Source of the DNA: Agrostemma githago
Taxonomy: Eukaryota > Streptophyta > Magnoliopsida > Caryophyllales > Caryophyllaceae
Assembly (NCBI GenBank): GCA_958450325.1
Contig: OY288254.1
Coordinates: 35,163,577-35,227,576 of the forward strand
DNA: 64,000 nucleotides
Direction: 5' to 3'
Position 1 is the first letter of the stretch. Every line of letters begins with the position of its first letter. Shown here one piece after another: positions 11,990 to 22,551 of this stretch. The translations under genes were made by a program, and so were the position numbers. The notes under the pieces are model-generated. The model was not told the DNA's origin. It did no database searches and saw nothing but the letters and a program-made list of their open reading frames with translations.

Positions 11990-14900
11990 TGTAATTCCCT
12001 AGAAATTCTAACGCAATACAGTGACGGAAACACTGTAGAGTTGAGATTAAAACACACTGAAAACCTATATCTTATTAAAAGAAATGGTAAGTCAATACAA
12101 AGACCTCTTTTTACAAAAGGGCTAAAAATTAAATTCTCCAAACGGGTTATACCAATCCATAAATTACATGAATAAAGAAAGAGTAGGATCCACGCTACTC
12201 GCTACCTCACACCCAAAACCTAGCAGCAAATACCTTTCATGTTATAAACATAACAGCCACGTCAGTGGGGAGTAACTCGGACGTTCTCCCAGCCATATTA
12301 TACCATATGAAAAAAAAATAGTATTATTATATCAAAATAATTAAATGAGAAAACATTAAAACGATATAATAAAAATAAGCTTTCAGCGAAACTTAAAACA
12401 CTTGTCAACCTGCAAGTCAAAATCAATCGATAATAATAAAAATATTCAAAACGGCGTTATGGATAGGATTAGTGTAAACGGCTAGACTTTCACTAGGAGA
12501 ATACTAAAAATAGCTTCGAGAACTTAGTTCAAACAAATAAACCTCGATCTCTAACTAGGCTACTCAACCATAATAGGACGGCGACTTATAAATGCGTGGC
12601 CCTAGTTTAAGATAATATGCACACCCCTCCCGAGCACCATAAATACTCAGTTCAATCCGACGACGTCTTACACTGCGAGGCACGAGTTTAAGGTCAAAAT
12701 GTACACACACTCCCGAACACCATATATGCTCGGTTCAACAACCAGTGTGCCCCATAAAGACACACAAGCCTTATGGTTGATGGCAAAAACGTAAACCCCA
12801 GAATATATTACTCTAAACCTCACACTTGTCCTTATTTCATAACTCCAAAACAGCCATTATCAATATATACAAAAGATATAATCAATATAAATAATGTGAA
12901 GAAAAAAAAAGAATAAACATTTTATATGAAAGGGGAAATTTCCATAAATAGGAACTTACTAATTTTAGAAACTTACTTAAAATAGAAATTCGTTATAGAA
13001 AATCCGTAAGTTATTAAAATATGTGAAATGTATTAAAAATAACATTTATAACGAAATTAACATTTTATTATCATCGTCGTTATCGTGACTTTAATATATT
13101 TCTAAATTCGTTACTCAAAAGATAAATAAAATATAATAAGTCAATATATAGTATTTTATAAATAATTAGGAAATCGTGTTAAAACAATAAATTTAGAAAA
13201 GAGATGTTTTAATAAAAATGATATCAAAATTAATTGAGTCGACGAGTTTTATAAATTAAACGAGATTTTATAAAGCTTTCAAATTATTTTTAGCAAATAG
13301 ATTTTATCAATAAATAATACTGATTTTACTAAAAATAATCAATCGTAGATAAATGAGAAATTATTAGGGAAAATAGTCTCGACTAAAAATGTATTTAAAA
13401 CAAAATCGACTATTTTCTCATTTATTAATATAAGTCGTAAAACGAAATTAATTTATTAAATGAGTTTACAAATCTCGATTATATAATATAAAAATACGAT
13501 TTTGAGTTAAAACTATAAATTAACGAAATAAGAGGAAAATATGAAATCGATAATATTTCGTTACTAGTGTCACGATAACCAACAAAATATTACAACGATC
13601 GTAAATAATTAAATTACTAACGATTTATAAAACGATACCGAAAATTTGTAAAATATTTATAAGGTACACGATTTAAAATAATATTATAATTAGCGAATAA
13701 TAAATAGCTAATATTAGAAAACCGAAGTTAAAATATTTACTACATACTACTACTCAAACACACGATATAAAATCGAGTAACGTCCTAAAGTTACCTTGAG
13801 TAACAACGTTCAATGAATTTGTCCTGCTTGCATAGTCCAAGCTCCGAAACTTCAATAGTAAGGTCTTTAAGCTCCAAGTTGTAGAATCGACCGTCTTTCG
13901 AGCATGATTCACCAGGAAGGTCAACTTAACACGCACAAAAAGAAAGATAAGAGTTGGATTCGGGTGGACTAATAACCCAAAAAGGGAGGAAGCTAAAACA
14001 AATATGAACTGAATGGCACCAAACGATACTCAACTCGGAATAGGGGAAACGAAAAGACGAGGGATGGTGAACACGATTTGAAGAAAGGAAAAAAAAAATA
14101 TAAAAGATGATCGAAGAATAGGGGCACGAAACCAACAGCCACGAGACAAAAATAAAAATTGACGAGAGGATAGGAGTACGGCAAGACAGCAGCAGAAACT
14201 GCAGTAGCACAAACAAGGACAGAACAACACAAAGAACGAGAAGGAGACGGGAAAAGAATGATGACAACAGACATCAGTAGCAGCAGTAAAACACAGCATT
14301 ACGAAAGACAAAACGACAGGAGAAGAAGGAGAAGAGAAGAAAAAAATAGGTCGAAAAAGAAGAGGGAACAGAAGAGCATCAGGAACGATTGACAACAGCA
14401 CGTAAAGTCGACCCATAACAGCAGCAACAACGACAAAGAATGACATCAACAACAACAACAACCGCAGCAATGGAATGCGAAAACAGGAGCAACATCATTA
14501 ACGCAGTAGCAGTAAAACGATGCAACAGGAGAAAAAAAATAAGAGAAGAAGAAGAGCATGACGGCAACGTACAGTAGCAGCAGCAAACGACATAGTACGA
14601 TGAACAAAACAAGAACGACTAGAGGACAGGAGCAACAAAATCACTGCCACACGAGCAAAAGAAGAGGAGCAGGCAGAGGGACAAAAACGGACTCGAAACA
14701 GCGTTAATAAGACAATGAGGCATGACAAAGAACTGCAGCGAGACACAAACAGATTTGACGATAGAACGATGACGAAAATCTAAGGCTTACAAATCAGGCG
14801 TCGGTCAGATCATCGGAGTCAAACCGAGGAGAAAGGGACGAACCGAGCAAATAAAAACAAGCAGCAGAGGCATAGCAGCAGCAACAGCAAACACAGGAAA

Positions 14901-15792
14901 ATGCAGCAGCAGGCGACAATTGTACTGACGAAAAGCATCAACCAAGACATCCGTAGAATCGACAAAGTATGGAGATGTTGAAGGAATGAAGGCAGACGCA
15001 GCAGCAGCAGTAACGTTGGCACAGAAAAAAGTACCGAAGCAAGAACAAGAGAAATGAAGAAGAAGAAAACTGAAAAACGAAAGGGGGAACCAAGAGGTGG
15101 AATGGCAGGGGAAGAGAATCAATAAAAAAAATGAAGCGGTGGGATAATATAGCAAAAAGGGGGATGAATCATAAATAATGAGTGGGGTACGGGGAAAGTT
15201 AAAAAGCAAGCCAAGAGGGAAGAATCGGGTCTAAATAAAGTGGGTTGAATTCCGAAACGATAAGTTGGCGGACCCACTAATCGAATTAAAAACGGGTTAA
15301 TAAATTTAATAAATAATTGGACCAATTAATAAAATAAGTAAATATACTATTCGAGACGAAAACGAAGCTTAAAGAAATAAATAATTAGATGGTGAAATAG
15401 TATTTCCCGATAAATAATAAATCTTCGATAAAGTGAATTAAATTGATTTCTCGAGGAAAGATAATAAATGTTTTTGAAGAAACATAAAATAAATGAGCTT
15501 CGAGCGAAAATAGAGTTTCGAGCTTTAATATAAATAAATAAAAAGAATTTAGAATTTAAATCGTCAAAATAGACTTTCGATAAGAATTAAATAAAATGTA
15601 TAAAATAAATCGAAACAGAAATAAATATGTTTTAAATATAAGAAGAGTTTCCGAGACAAATAGAAATTTATGAGTTTGAAACGATTAAACGATAAATTTT
15701 TTTTATAATAAATTTAAGAATTACGAGTTAAATCGTAAAAATAAAAATACGAACATAATTTTAATTTAATTTTCAAAATCAGGGGTGTTACA
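11990..15792 (-). repeat. LARD right LTR (5' LTR in element sense), 3,803 bp
   Basis: Starts TGTAATTCCCTAG and ends GGGTGTTACA on the plus strand. It is very similar to 5301-9134 throughout, with scattered substitutions and small indels (for example a shorter segment near 14765 compared with 8085-8110). The high similarity suggests a fairly recent insertion. Confidence 0.9.
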
Positions 15793-15797
15793 GACAT
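15793..15797. repeat. Target-site duplication GACAT, right copy
   Basis: Pairs with 5296-5300. The RPA-like exon reading (MPRERDI) resumes across the removed element. Confidence 0.9.
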
Positions 15798-17054
15798 CCT
15801 ACACGTTATGTGGAAGTAGACTTTGACAAGCGTGTCGTGAGTGAAGTTAAAAGCAAAATTTAGAAGGGAGTATTTAAATTTTCGTTTATCATAATAAGTT
15901 ATTCTTATTGTAGGTTTAAGTGTTGGTATTTTCAAAAGGGATGTTAGATTTTCGTACTTTGCTTTGTCGTTGGTTAATTAATTAGTTTAAAGTTTTCTTA
16001 CATGTAAGACGTATGATTTTAGTTTGTCGGTCCATATTAGCGAATTAATGTTACGTTTATTTTTTTTTACTGTTCATCCGTGCATAGAAACATTTTACAG
16101 CCAAAAACAAGATCCAGAAAAGGTAAGCCACAATTTGTTAGACATCAGCAAACGACATAGTCAAATAACATACAGCCAAAACAGACACTGTATAGACAAA
16201 ACTAATCAAAACAATTTAACGTACTGCACGTTATGTGGAAGTAGGCATTGACAGGCGTTTCGTGAGTGAAGTTAGATTTACGTTAGATTATTCTTATTAT
16301 GTTTAAGGATTATTGTTATGGTAGATTTATGTTTAAGGATCATTCTTATTATAATGTTAGATTTATGTAGTTTCCTTTATGGTTGGTTCATTGGTTTAAA
16401 TTTCTTTTCAATGTAAGATGTATGATTTTAGTTTGTTGGTCCAGATTTAGCGAAATAATGTTACGTTTTTTTTTACTGTTAACCCGTGCATAAAAACATT
16501 TTATAGCCAAAAACAAAATCCAAAACACCAGCAAACGACTTGGTAAAAAAAAAACACACCCAAAACATGCATTGTACAGCCAAAATTAATCAAAACAATT
16601 TAAGGTAATGACCAATCCGTCCAAAATATGATATTAGATAGCTCAAGAAACAGAAAATTTATTATGTACGTCATGAAACAGTGCCAGGCTCACAGGAAAA
16701 AAAAATGGAATGAGTTTTATAGTTTAATACAACAACAATTGTCGAATTCCTTCAAGGATTTAGTTATATCTGAACCACATTCCTTTTTTTTGTGAAAATT
16801 TATTTGTCGGTTTTAAAGGTAGTCCAATATGCCCGAAACCATGACTTAATGTCAAATATTATTTGCCCAAATAATATATACACGTTTTAGCAGGATTCGA
16901 TAAATGTTAAAGTTAATCTGATAGTAACACCCATTACTTAATTTTAAATTTTAAATAGGTTCCCATATATGTATGCTAAAAGATTATTTGCACAATACAC
17001 CCTATATACTATATACATATACACCATAGAATATACAACAGGTTTATGTAAATA
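15798..17054 (+). other. RPA-like gene interior (intron-like), with a local duplication
   Basis: After a few codons continuing the interrupted exon (ILHVMWK, then a stop) the sequence is AT-rich and non-coding. It contains an imperfect direct duplication of about 420 bp: 'cacgttatgtggaagtag' occurs near 15810 and 16230, and 'acgtatgattttagtttgt' near 16010 and 16420. The short frame at 16024-16251 has no recognisable features. Confidence 0.5.
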
Positions 17055-17065
17055 CTAGTTGGAAA

Positions 17066-17084
17066 GCCCGTGCGATGCACGTGC
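17066..17084 (-). other. Helitron 3' terminal hairpin
   Basis: GCCCGTGC-GAT-GCACGTGC has one mismatch in an 8-bp stem and lies 11 nt from a CTAG terminus. This is the usual geometry of plant Helitron 3' ends. Confidence 0.6.
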
Positions 17085-17139
17085 CTATTTTTAATAAAAA
17101 TGATAATTACACCAGGTTAGAGGATTGCATAAATTTGTG

Positions 17140-19137
17140 AAACTACTAGTTGACAGACATTTATTTATATAATAAAATTTCATCGTCTTATTATAATTTC
17201 TCGATGTGGTATAATTTTACTTCAATTTATAGGCTTAAGAGTTGTTATAAGACTCAAAAGATTTTTCTGGTTAATATCTAAAACGAATGATATCTCTTAT
17301 TTATGATAGAAGTACTACTATAAAATTTCGTCAGCTCATTATAATTTTTCAATGTGTGATAATTCTACTTAAATTTATGGTTTTAAGAACTCTTTTTAGG
17401 ACTCAAAAGATTTCTAATTGATATCTAAAGGTGATGATTACTTTTATTTATATAATAGAATTTCATCACCTTAATGCAATTTTTCGAGGTTGGATAATTT
17501 TAATTCAATCTATAGCCTTAAGAGCTATTATAAGACTCAAAGGATTTTTTTATTAATATCTAAAAACGAATCATTTCTCTTATTGATGATGTAGAATTTC
17601 ACACACATTTATAGTCTTAAGAGCTTTTTTAAGATTCAAAAGAGAAATTTTTACATAAATGTATTATAGTCCTAAAGAGCTTTTCTAAAACTCAAAAGAT
17701 GTTTGGTTTATATCTGTGAAATTCATGATTTTGTAATAATTTTTCGATGTGGATTTTTTTTACTCAAGTTTATAGACCTAAGAGTTTTTTTAAGACTCAA
17801 AAGTGTAGGATAATTTTACTTAACTAAGCTTACGGTCTTAAGAATTTTCTGAAGACCCAAAAGAGTTTGTGTTTTCCATCTAAGTTATTAAGAACGAACG
17901 ATTACTCTTATTTATATATTAGAATGTGATCACGTTATTGCGGAGTATACTTTTGGACAAATGATTATCTAACGCGAATGATTTCTCTTATTTATAATAT
18001 CTCATCATAATTTTTCGATTTGTGATAATTCTACTTAATCTTTTTTATAGTTTATTGATATTTAAAGACGGTGATTACATATATTTATATAATATAATTT
18101 CATCACTTTTTTGTAATTTTTGGATGTGGGATAATTTTTACTTCAATTTATAGCCTTAAAGGAGTATTATAAAATTCAAAAGATTTATGATTAATTTCTA
18201 AAACGAATAATTTCTCTTATTGATGATGTAATTTCATCACCTCATTATAATTTTTCGATTCGATGTGGGATAATTTTAATTAAGTTTCTAGTCTTAAAAA
18301 GTTTTTTTAGGACTCAAAAGATTTCTCGTTGATATCTAAAAATAAATTATTGGTTTTACTTGTATTTATATAGTAGAATTTCTATCATCTTATTATAATT
18401 TCTCGATGTAGGATAAGTATACTTAAATTTATAGCTTTAAGAAATTTTATAAGACAATTTTTTTTGTTAATATCTAAAAATGAATAATGTCTCTTATTTG
18501 TGATATAGAATTTCATCACCCCATCATAATTTTTCGATATGCGATAATTCTACTTAGGTTTATAGTGTTACAAACTCTTTTAAGAACTCAGTTTTTTGTT
18601 AACATCTAAACACGAATGATTTTTTTTTTCCATCAGCTTACGGTCATCCTAAGATCTTTTTTAAGACTCAAATTCTTTTAATTGATATCAAAGGAGAAAT
18701 GATCATTATTTATAATATAGAATTTCATCACATCATCATCATTTTTCGATGTGAGACAACGTTAGATAATTATAATAATAAAAGAGTTTGTTTTTATATC
18801 TAACTTAAGAATGGGCGAATACTCTTATTTATATAATAAATTCGATCACCTTATTATAATTTTTCGATGTGGGATAATCTTACCTAAATTTATAGTCTCA
18901 AGTTTTTTTTTTTAATCTAGGAACGAATGATCTATCATATTTATAATATCATATTCCATCACCTCATAATTTTTCGATATTGAATAATTTTGATTTAAGC
19001 TTAGATATAATCTTAAGAACTCTTGTAATAATTTTACTTGAGTTTATAGTCTTAAGAGGTTTTTTAAGACTCAATTGAGTTTTGGAAGATATCTAATAAC
19101 GAATGATTAGTCATAGTTTGGAGGAATGATTACCTTT
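17140..19137. repeat. Diverged tandem array, unit about 130-150 bp (left part)
   Basis: A recurring phrase runs: 'atagaatttcatcacctta', 'ataatttttcgatgtggga', 'taattttacttaa', 'tatagtcttaagag', 'aagactcaaaag', then 'aacgaatgattactcttatt'. 'tcgatgtgg'-like anchors lie near 17203, 17359, 17490, 17745, 18018, 18120, 18260, 18405, 18532, 18750 and 18868. Units are heavily mutated, so the array is old. The array continues after element 1. Confidence 0.75.
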
Positions 19138-19142
19138 ATTTG
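19138..19142. repeat. Target-site duplication ATTTG, left copy
   Basis: ATTTG at 19138-19142 is repeated at 34778-34782. Removing element 1 rejoins the tandem array (tttATTTGtataatagaattt). Confidence 0.9.
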
Positions 19143-20147
19143 TGTGGACATGACGTAGGTCCACCCCGACGCGGCCACTCGCGGGTTTGGGTAGGCGAAT
19201 GAATCTCGTGGTAAGATTGTTCTCGGGTTCGAAATTTAAGTCAAAATGGAGTCGCCACCGAATTTTATGATTATTCGGAACCATTCGAGCCCACTCTATG
19301 TCGTCATGGGCTATACACAGAGTACGGCCCACTTCGATTTCAGAGTTTATGGGGCTCGTCCCTTTGCATTGCAATATCGATACCATTTACACCAGCTTTC
19401 GTATATAGAATGACTCTCGTGCGTCAATGGTTTCGGACATCCGGAAACCAAGGTTCTGAGTAAGGGGTGAGGGTACGTGTTGTGAAGCCCACTAAGGACA
19501 CCCAACCCCGCCCGCACAATGGCGGCCTCTACTAAGACATCGTTCGTGTTCGTGTACGCGCGCTAGTAAAATAATTAAATGATATGCAAACAGCGTTTTC
19601 GGGCTAAGCATGTGAATAGTATGTGAACTACGTCATTTAATGCATCTTGATTATGGTCGAAATGATTTAGCATGCGAGGTTCATTTATAAAGCGATAAGC
19701 AAGTGAATAAATAAGCTCGAAAATAAATAACGTACAAGTTACACGGGCGGAAATACAACCCGGAATTCACAATACAACGATACATAAAAATAATAAACGA
19801 AATAATAAAAGGCGCTATAATGATAGAAACGGACCCATATGTAAACTAGACCGCGAAAAATGTAGATGGACTAACCCCGATTAAATACACATTATGTTGT
19901 GTACTAAACGAAGGACGGGAACATGGGACTGTGGCGTATTGCTAGCCCGATCCCACGTCCCGTAGTCTTGTCCCGACTTATCACTTCGAAGAAGATCGGT
20001 CAAAGTCGTTCTATGTGTCGTGAAAGGCGTGAGTTTTAAAGAAAGGAGAGTCACGTGATTGTCTTTACACGTGATGACTAAAGTCGATAAAGAGACGAGG
20101 CTTGAAATGTGTGTCAAAGCCCTCGGATTTCTGGGTTACAGGACCCA

Positions 20148-20251
20148 CTTGATCGAGTCGTGATCTGACTCGGTCGAGTGCGTCCTTTACGTAGCCACTG
20201 CGCAGTTTTTTAGGGTGCTACTCGATCGAGTAGCCTATGTACTCGGTCGAG
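20148..20251. repeat. Four-palindrome module B (element 1 left LTR)
   Basis: Sites start at 20148, 20169, 20221 and 20242. Centre spacings are 21, 52 and 21; the extra base lies in a T run between the pairs. Confidence 0.9.
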
Positions 20252-21183
20252 TAGCCCCTGTACGAGTGATAACTCGTTTCTTTTCATGTTTTAAAATCGA
20301 TGGTTGGCCAAATCAAATACAAATATTGCACGGTTTGTATTTAACTTGGCCTCCGGTACTATAATCGTGTATGTACGATTATAATACCGTTATCGGAATT
20401 TTATGAAAACGTTATTGTTACACTAGAAAAATTGAATTAATGACGAAATGCATCCCTCTACGTCACGACATCGGAACTAACCCTTTCGGGTTATGTGATG
20501 TCGGTTTTCGTGTCAACGGGTTCCGCACTAATTGTATAAATGGAATCAAATGCGTTCAACTATGACCGATTGCGATCACATCACGCCCTTGAGTACATTG
20601 GGGCGGGGCTCCTTGAAAGGGCTCCACCTCCGTCGTTGCTCGTAAAGGGATTAGATGGACCTTAAGCAATTATCATAGTCAAATGTTTTTGAAACCGAAT
20701 TTTGATACTAGAGTATATATATACACGGTATAATAACGTTAGTAATGAAAAGATGATATAAAGATGTGCAAATATGAAAGTGTTAGTGTTAGTGTCACTA
20801 GATCGATATGATTACAATACAAAATGCGATAAAATAAATAAAAATGAGACGAGATAGTAGAGATCAAGATGGGGTTTAGGACACCCTCAACATACATGCT
20901 AGGTATAGGCCTCGGAAATGGACTCGTAAATAGCGACGGGACGCCAGAGTATCGAGGATGTACGCGAGTTATGGTGTGTATGTGTGTGTGTGTGTGTCGT
21001 CGGTTTCCGAGGGACGAAAGGCTCGGTTTTTTGTGTGTATTGCTTAGGGTTACTAAGGCTTGTCGTGTAGATGAAGTAGGGTTGAAAGTAGGGTAAATGT
21101 AGGTTAAGAATGCATTGATCCAAACTTAAAATGCAAAGGGGTTAAGGGGGTATTTATAGGCATCACCCCACGACATAGGGGCA

Positions 21184-21288
21184 CTCGATCGAGTGGCCCT
21201 AGTGCACTCGATCGAGTGCCCTTGCAAACGGGCCAAACCCGGTTTTTGGCGCTCCACTCGACCGAGTGGGTCAATCCACTCGATCGAG
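21184..21288. repeat. Four-palindrome module A (element 1 left LTR)
   Basis: Sites start at 21184, 21207, 21257 and 21279, with spacings 23, 50 and 22. The module sits 26 bp from the TATA box at 21151-21158, on its upstream side in element sense. Confidence 0.9.
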
Positions 21289-21686
21289 TGGGTCAAGAAA
21301 ATCGAGACAAAATAGGAAAGAATTGATTTTGTTGTTTTGATTGATTTTTTGAATTCTGATTTTGTGCGCCAGTTTTCGAGAATGAATATGGCTGATTTGT
21401 GAGACGGTTTTGTCTTTGACCCGGTTTTGACCCAGTCGCCAAAAGACGGGATTTATTTTTGGTGTCGGTTTTGGCCCAAATTAGTCTTATTTTGCTCGGG
21501 ACGACCCACTGGGCCTGAATTTGAGGTCTGTTTTATGAGATTTCTACTCTGCTAAAAGTCCATGTCGGATATTATTGATTCCGAGCCCAAATCCGAGTAT
21601 ACCAAGTCACGATTGCGTCCGATCATCATCGGGTGTTTTTTGGAGACTACCATAGACACATGGCAGTCAAAATGCGGGTGTCTACA

Positions 21687-21702
21687 GAGCCCCCACTCTG
21701 AC
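21687..21702 (-). other. Polypurine tract of element 1
   Basis: The minus strand reads AGAGTGGGGGCTC directly before TGTAGACACC. This is the expected position of the plus-strand primer, and Tat-type elements share this look. Confidence 0.75.
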
Positions 21703-22240
21703 TGAGGCTTGGACAACGCGAAAGTCAGAGTAGCTACCAGGCCAATCGAGGATTAAGACCTGGCAGACTTCCGGTAGGGTCGTTTATAGTCCATTAGACT
21801 CGCATGAAAGGGCTCGCCAGCCATAGGATAGAAACCGTACCTGGGCTGATAACTCCGTGGGGGATCGAACTTGTAGCACAAGTCCTGGGTGCGCCTATAT
21901 GTGGGCCCATCCGTACCATTCGGGGAAAATGCCGCCTCGGGCTTTCCGCTGGGGAGATATAGGAGCTGTACGGGCTTGCTTTTGAAGCCTTGTGTCATAC
22001 TTGAGCTGATGATGATGGCTCCGTGGGGAGTAAAACCTGCCTTTCGGGGCGTAGGTGTATCCGTATGCCGACACATCACATCTTGGATGTAGCATACCGG
22101 GGAGAAATTGGCTCCGTTGGGGAATGAAATGGCTGCGCGGAGACTTTCTTCTGAAGTCTGGGGTGTACCTGTATGCTGACACATAACAATTTGTATGTAA
22201 CACATAGGCAAAACACTGACTCGCGCTGGGGAGAAAAGAT
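21703..22240. repeat. Diverged tandem repeats next to 3' LTR of element 1
   Basis: Phrases such as 'gtatgccgacacat' (22063) and 'gtatgctgacacat' (22171) recur about 108 bp apart, with 'ggggagaaa'-type anchors near 21950, 22021, 22098 and 22228. Amplified tandem repeats at this place characterise Retand. A 182-codon minus-strand frame (21753-22301) runs through them, but its repetitive composition argues against a protein. Confidence 0.6.
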
Positions 22241-22448
22241 ACAATTTTTTTTTTGAAAATGCCACAATTTTTGAAAGAAAATCGTCACAATTTTTTATCA
22301 CAAATTTTTTGTTTTTAAAAAAATCTTAGGAAACCTTGGGACGGCTTGATTCCTATTCCGGGTTCTTTTTGAAACCAGGCCTGCGCGTGCATAGGGCCCA
22401 GCTTGCTGAGGAGGCAAGGTAGTTAGGGTTACAGTTAGGTTTTCCCAT

Positions 22449-22456
22449 TATAAATA
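22449..22456 (+). promoter_or_regulatory. TATA box of antisense gene, element 1
   Basis: TATAAATA lies 96 nt upstream of the antisense ATG. The same box with a similar surround lies 97 nt upstream of the ATG in element 2. Conservation between two copies supports a real promoter. Confidence 0.7.
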
Positions 22457-22551
22457 TGGGAATCCCTGCTTCAATCTCTGCATTCCAACTCAAACTCTTC
22501 ACCTTTTTCTAAAAATCTTTTAGACTTCCAAGAAAATTAGGAATTTCTGTC

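Larger units (their letters stand above)
5301..15792 (-). mobile_element. LARD-like LTR retrotransposon (Tekay/Del-type ends)
   Basis: The 10,492-bp element is flanked by GACAT (5296-5300, 15793-15797). It has two closely similar LTRs (5301-9134 and 11990-15792). Read on the minus strand the LTR runs from TGTAACACCCC to TTACA. The PBS (TGGTATCAGAGC) and polypurine tract (GTGGGGAAGAT) are in the correct places. The 2.86-kb interior has no gag, protease, RT or integrase domain in any frame of 60 or more residues. LTRs longer than the interior, with no pol, match large retrotransposon derivatives (LARDs). The TGTAACACC start and the FEDET-like reading before the PPT point to a Tekay/Del chromovirus ancestor. 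It sits inside an exon of the RPA-like gene. Confidence 0.85.
19143..21686 (-). repeat. Element 1 left LTR (3' LTR), 2,544 bp
   Basis: Plus strand TGTGGACATGACG to GTGTCTACA. It holds two four-palindrome modules, a (TG)n run at about 20975-20998 and a minus-strand TATAAATA at 21151-21158. Open frames inside are shadows. Confidence 0.92.

Noticed and set aside
21753..22301. 182-codon minus-strand frame near the 3' LTR of element 1, with a counterpart at 47021-47551
   Set aside because: Runs through diverged tandem repeats; the amino-acid sequence repeats in step with the DNA and the frame differs between the copies.
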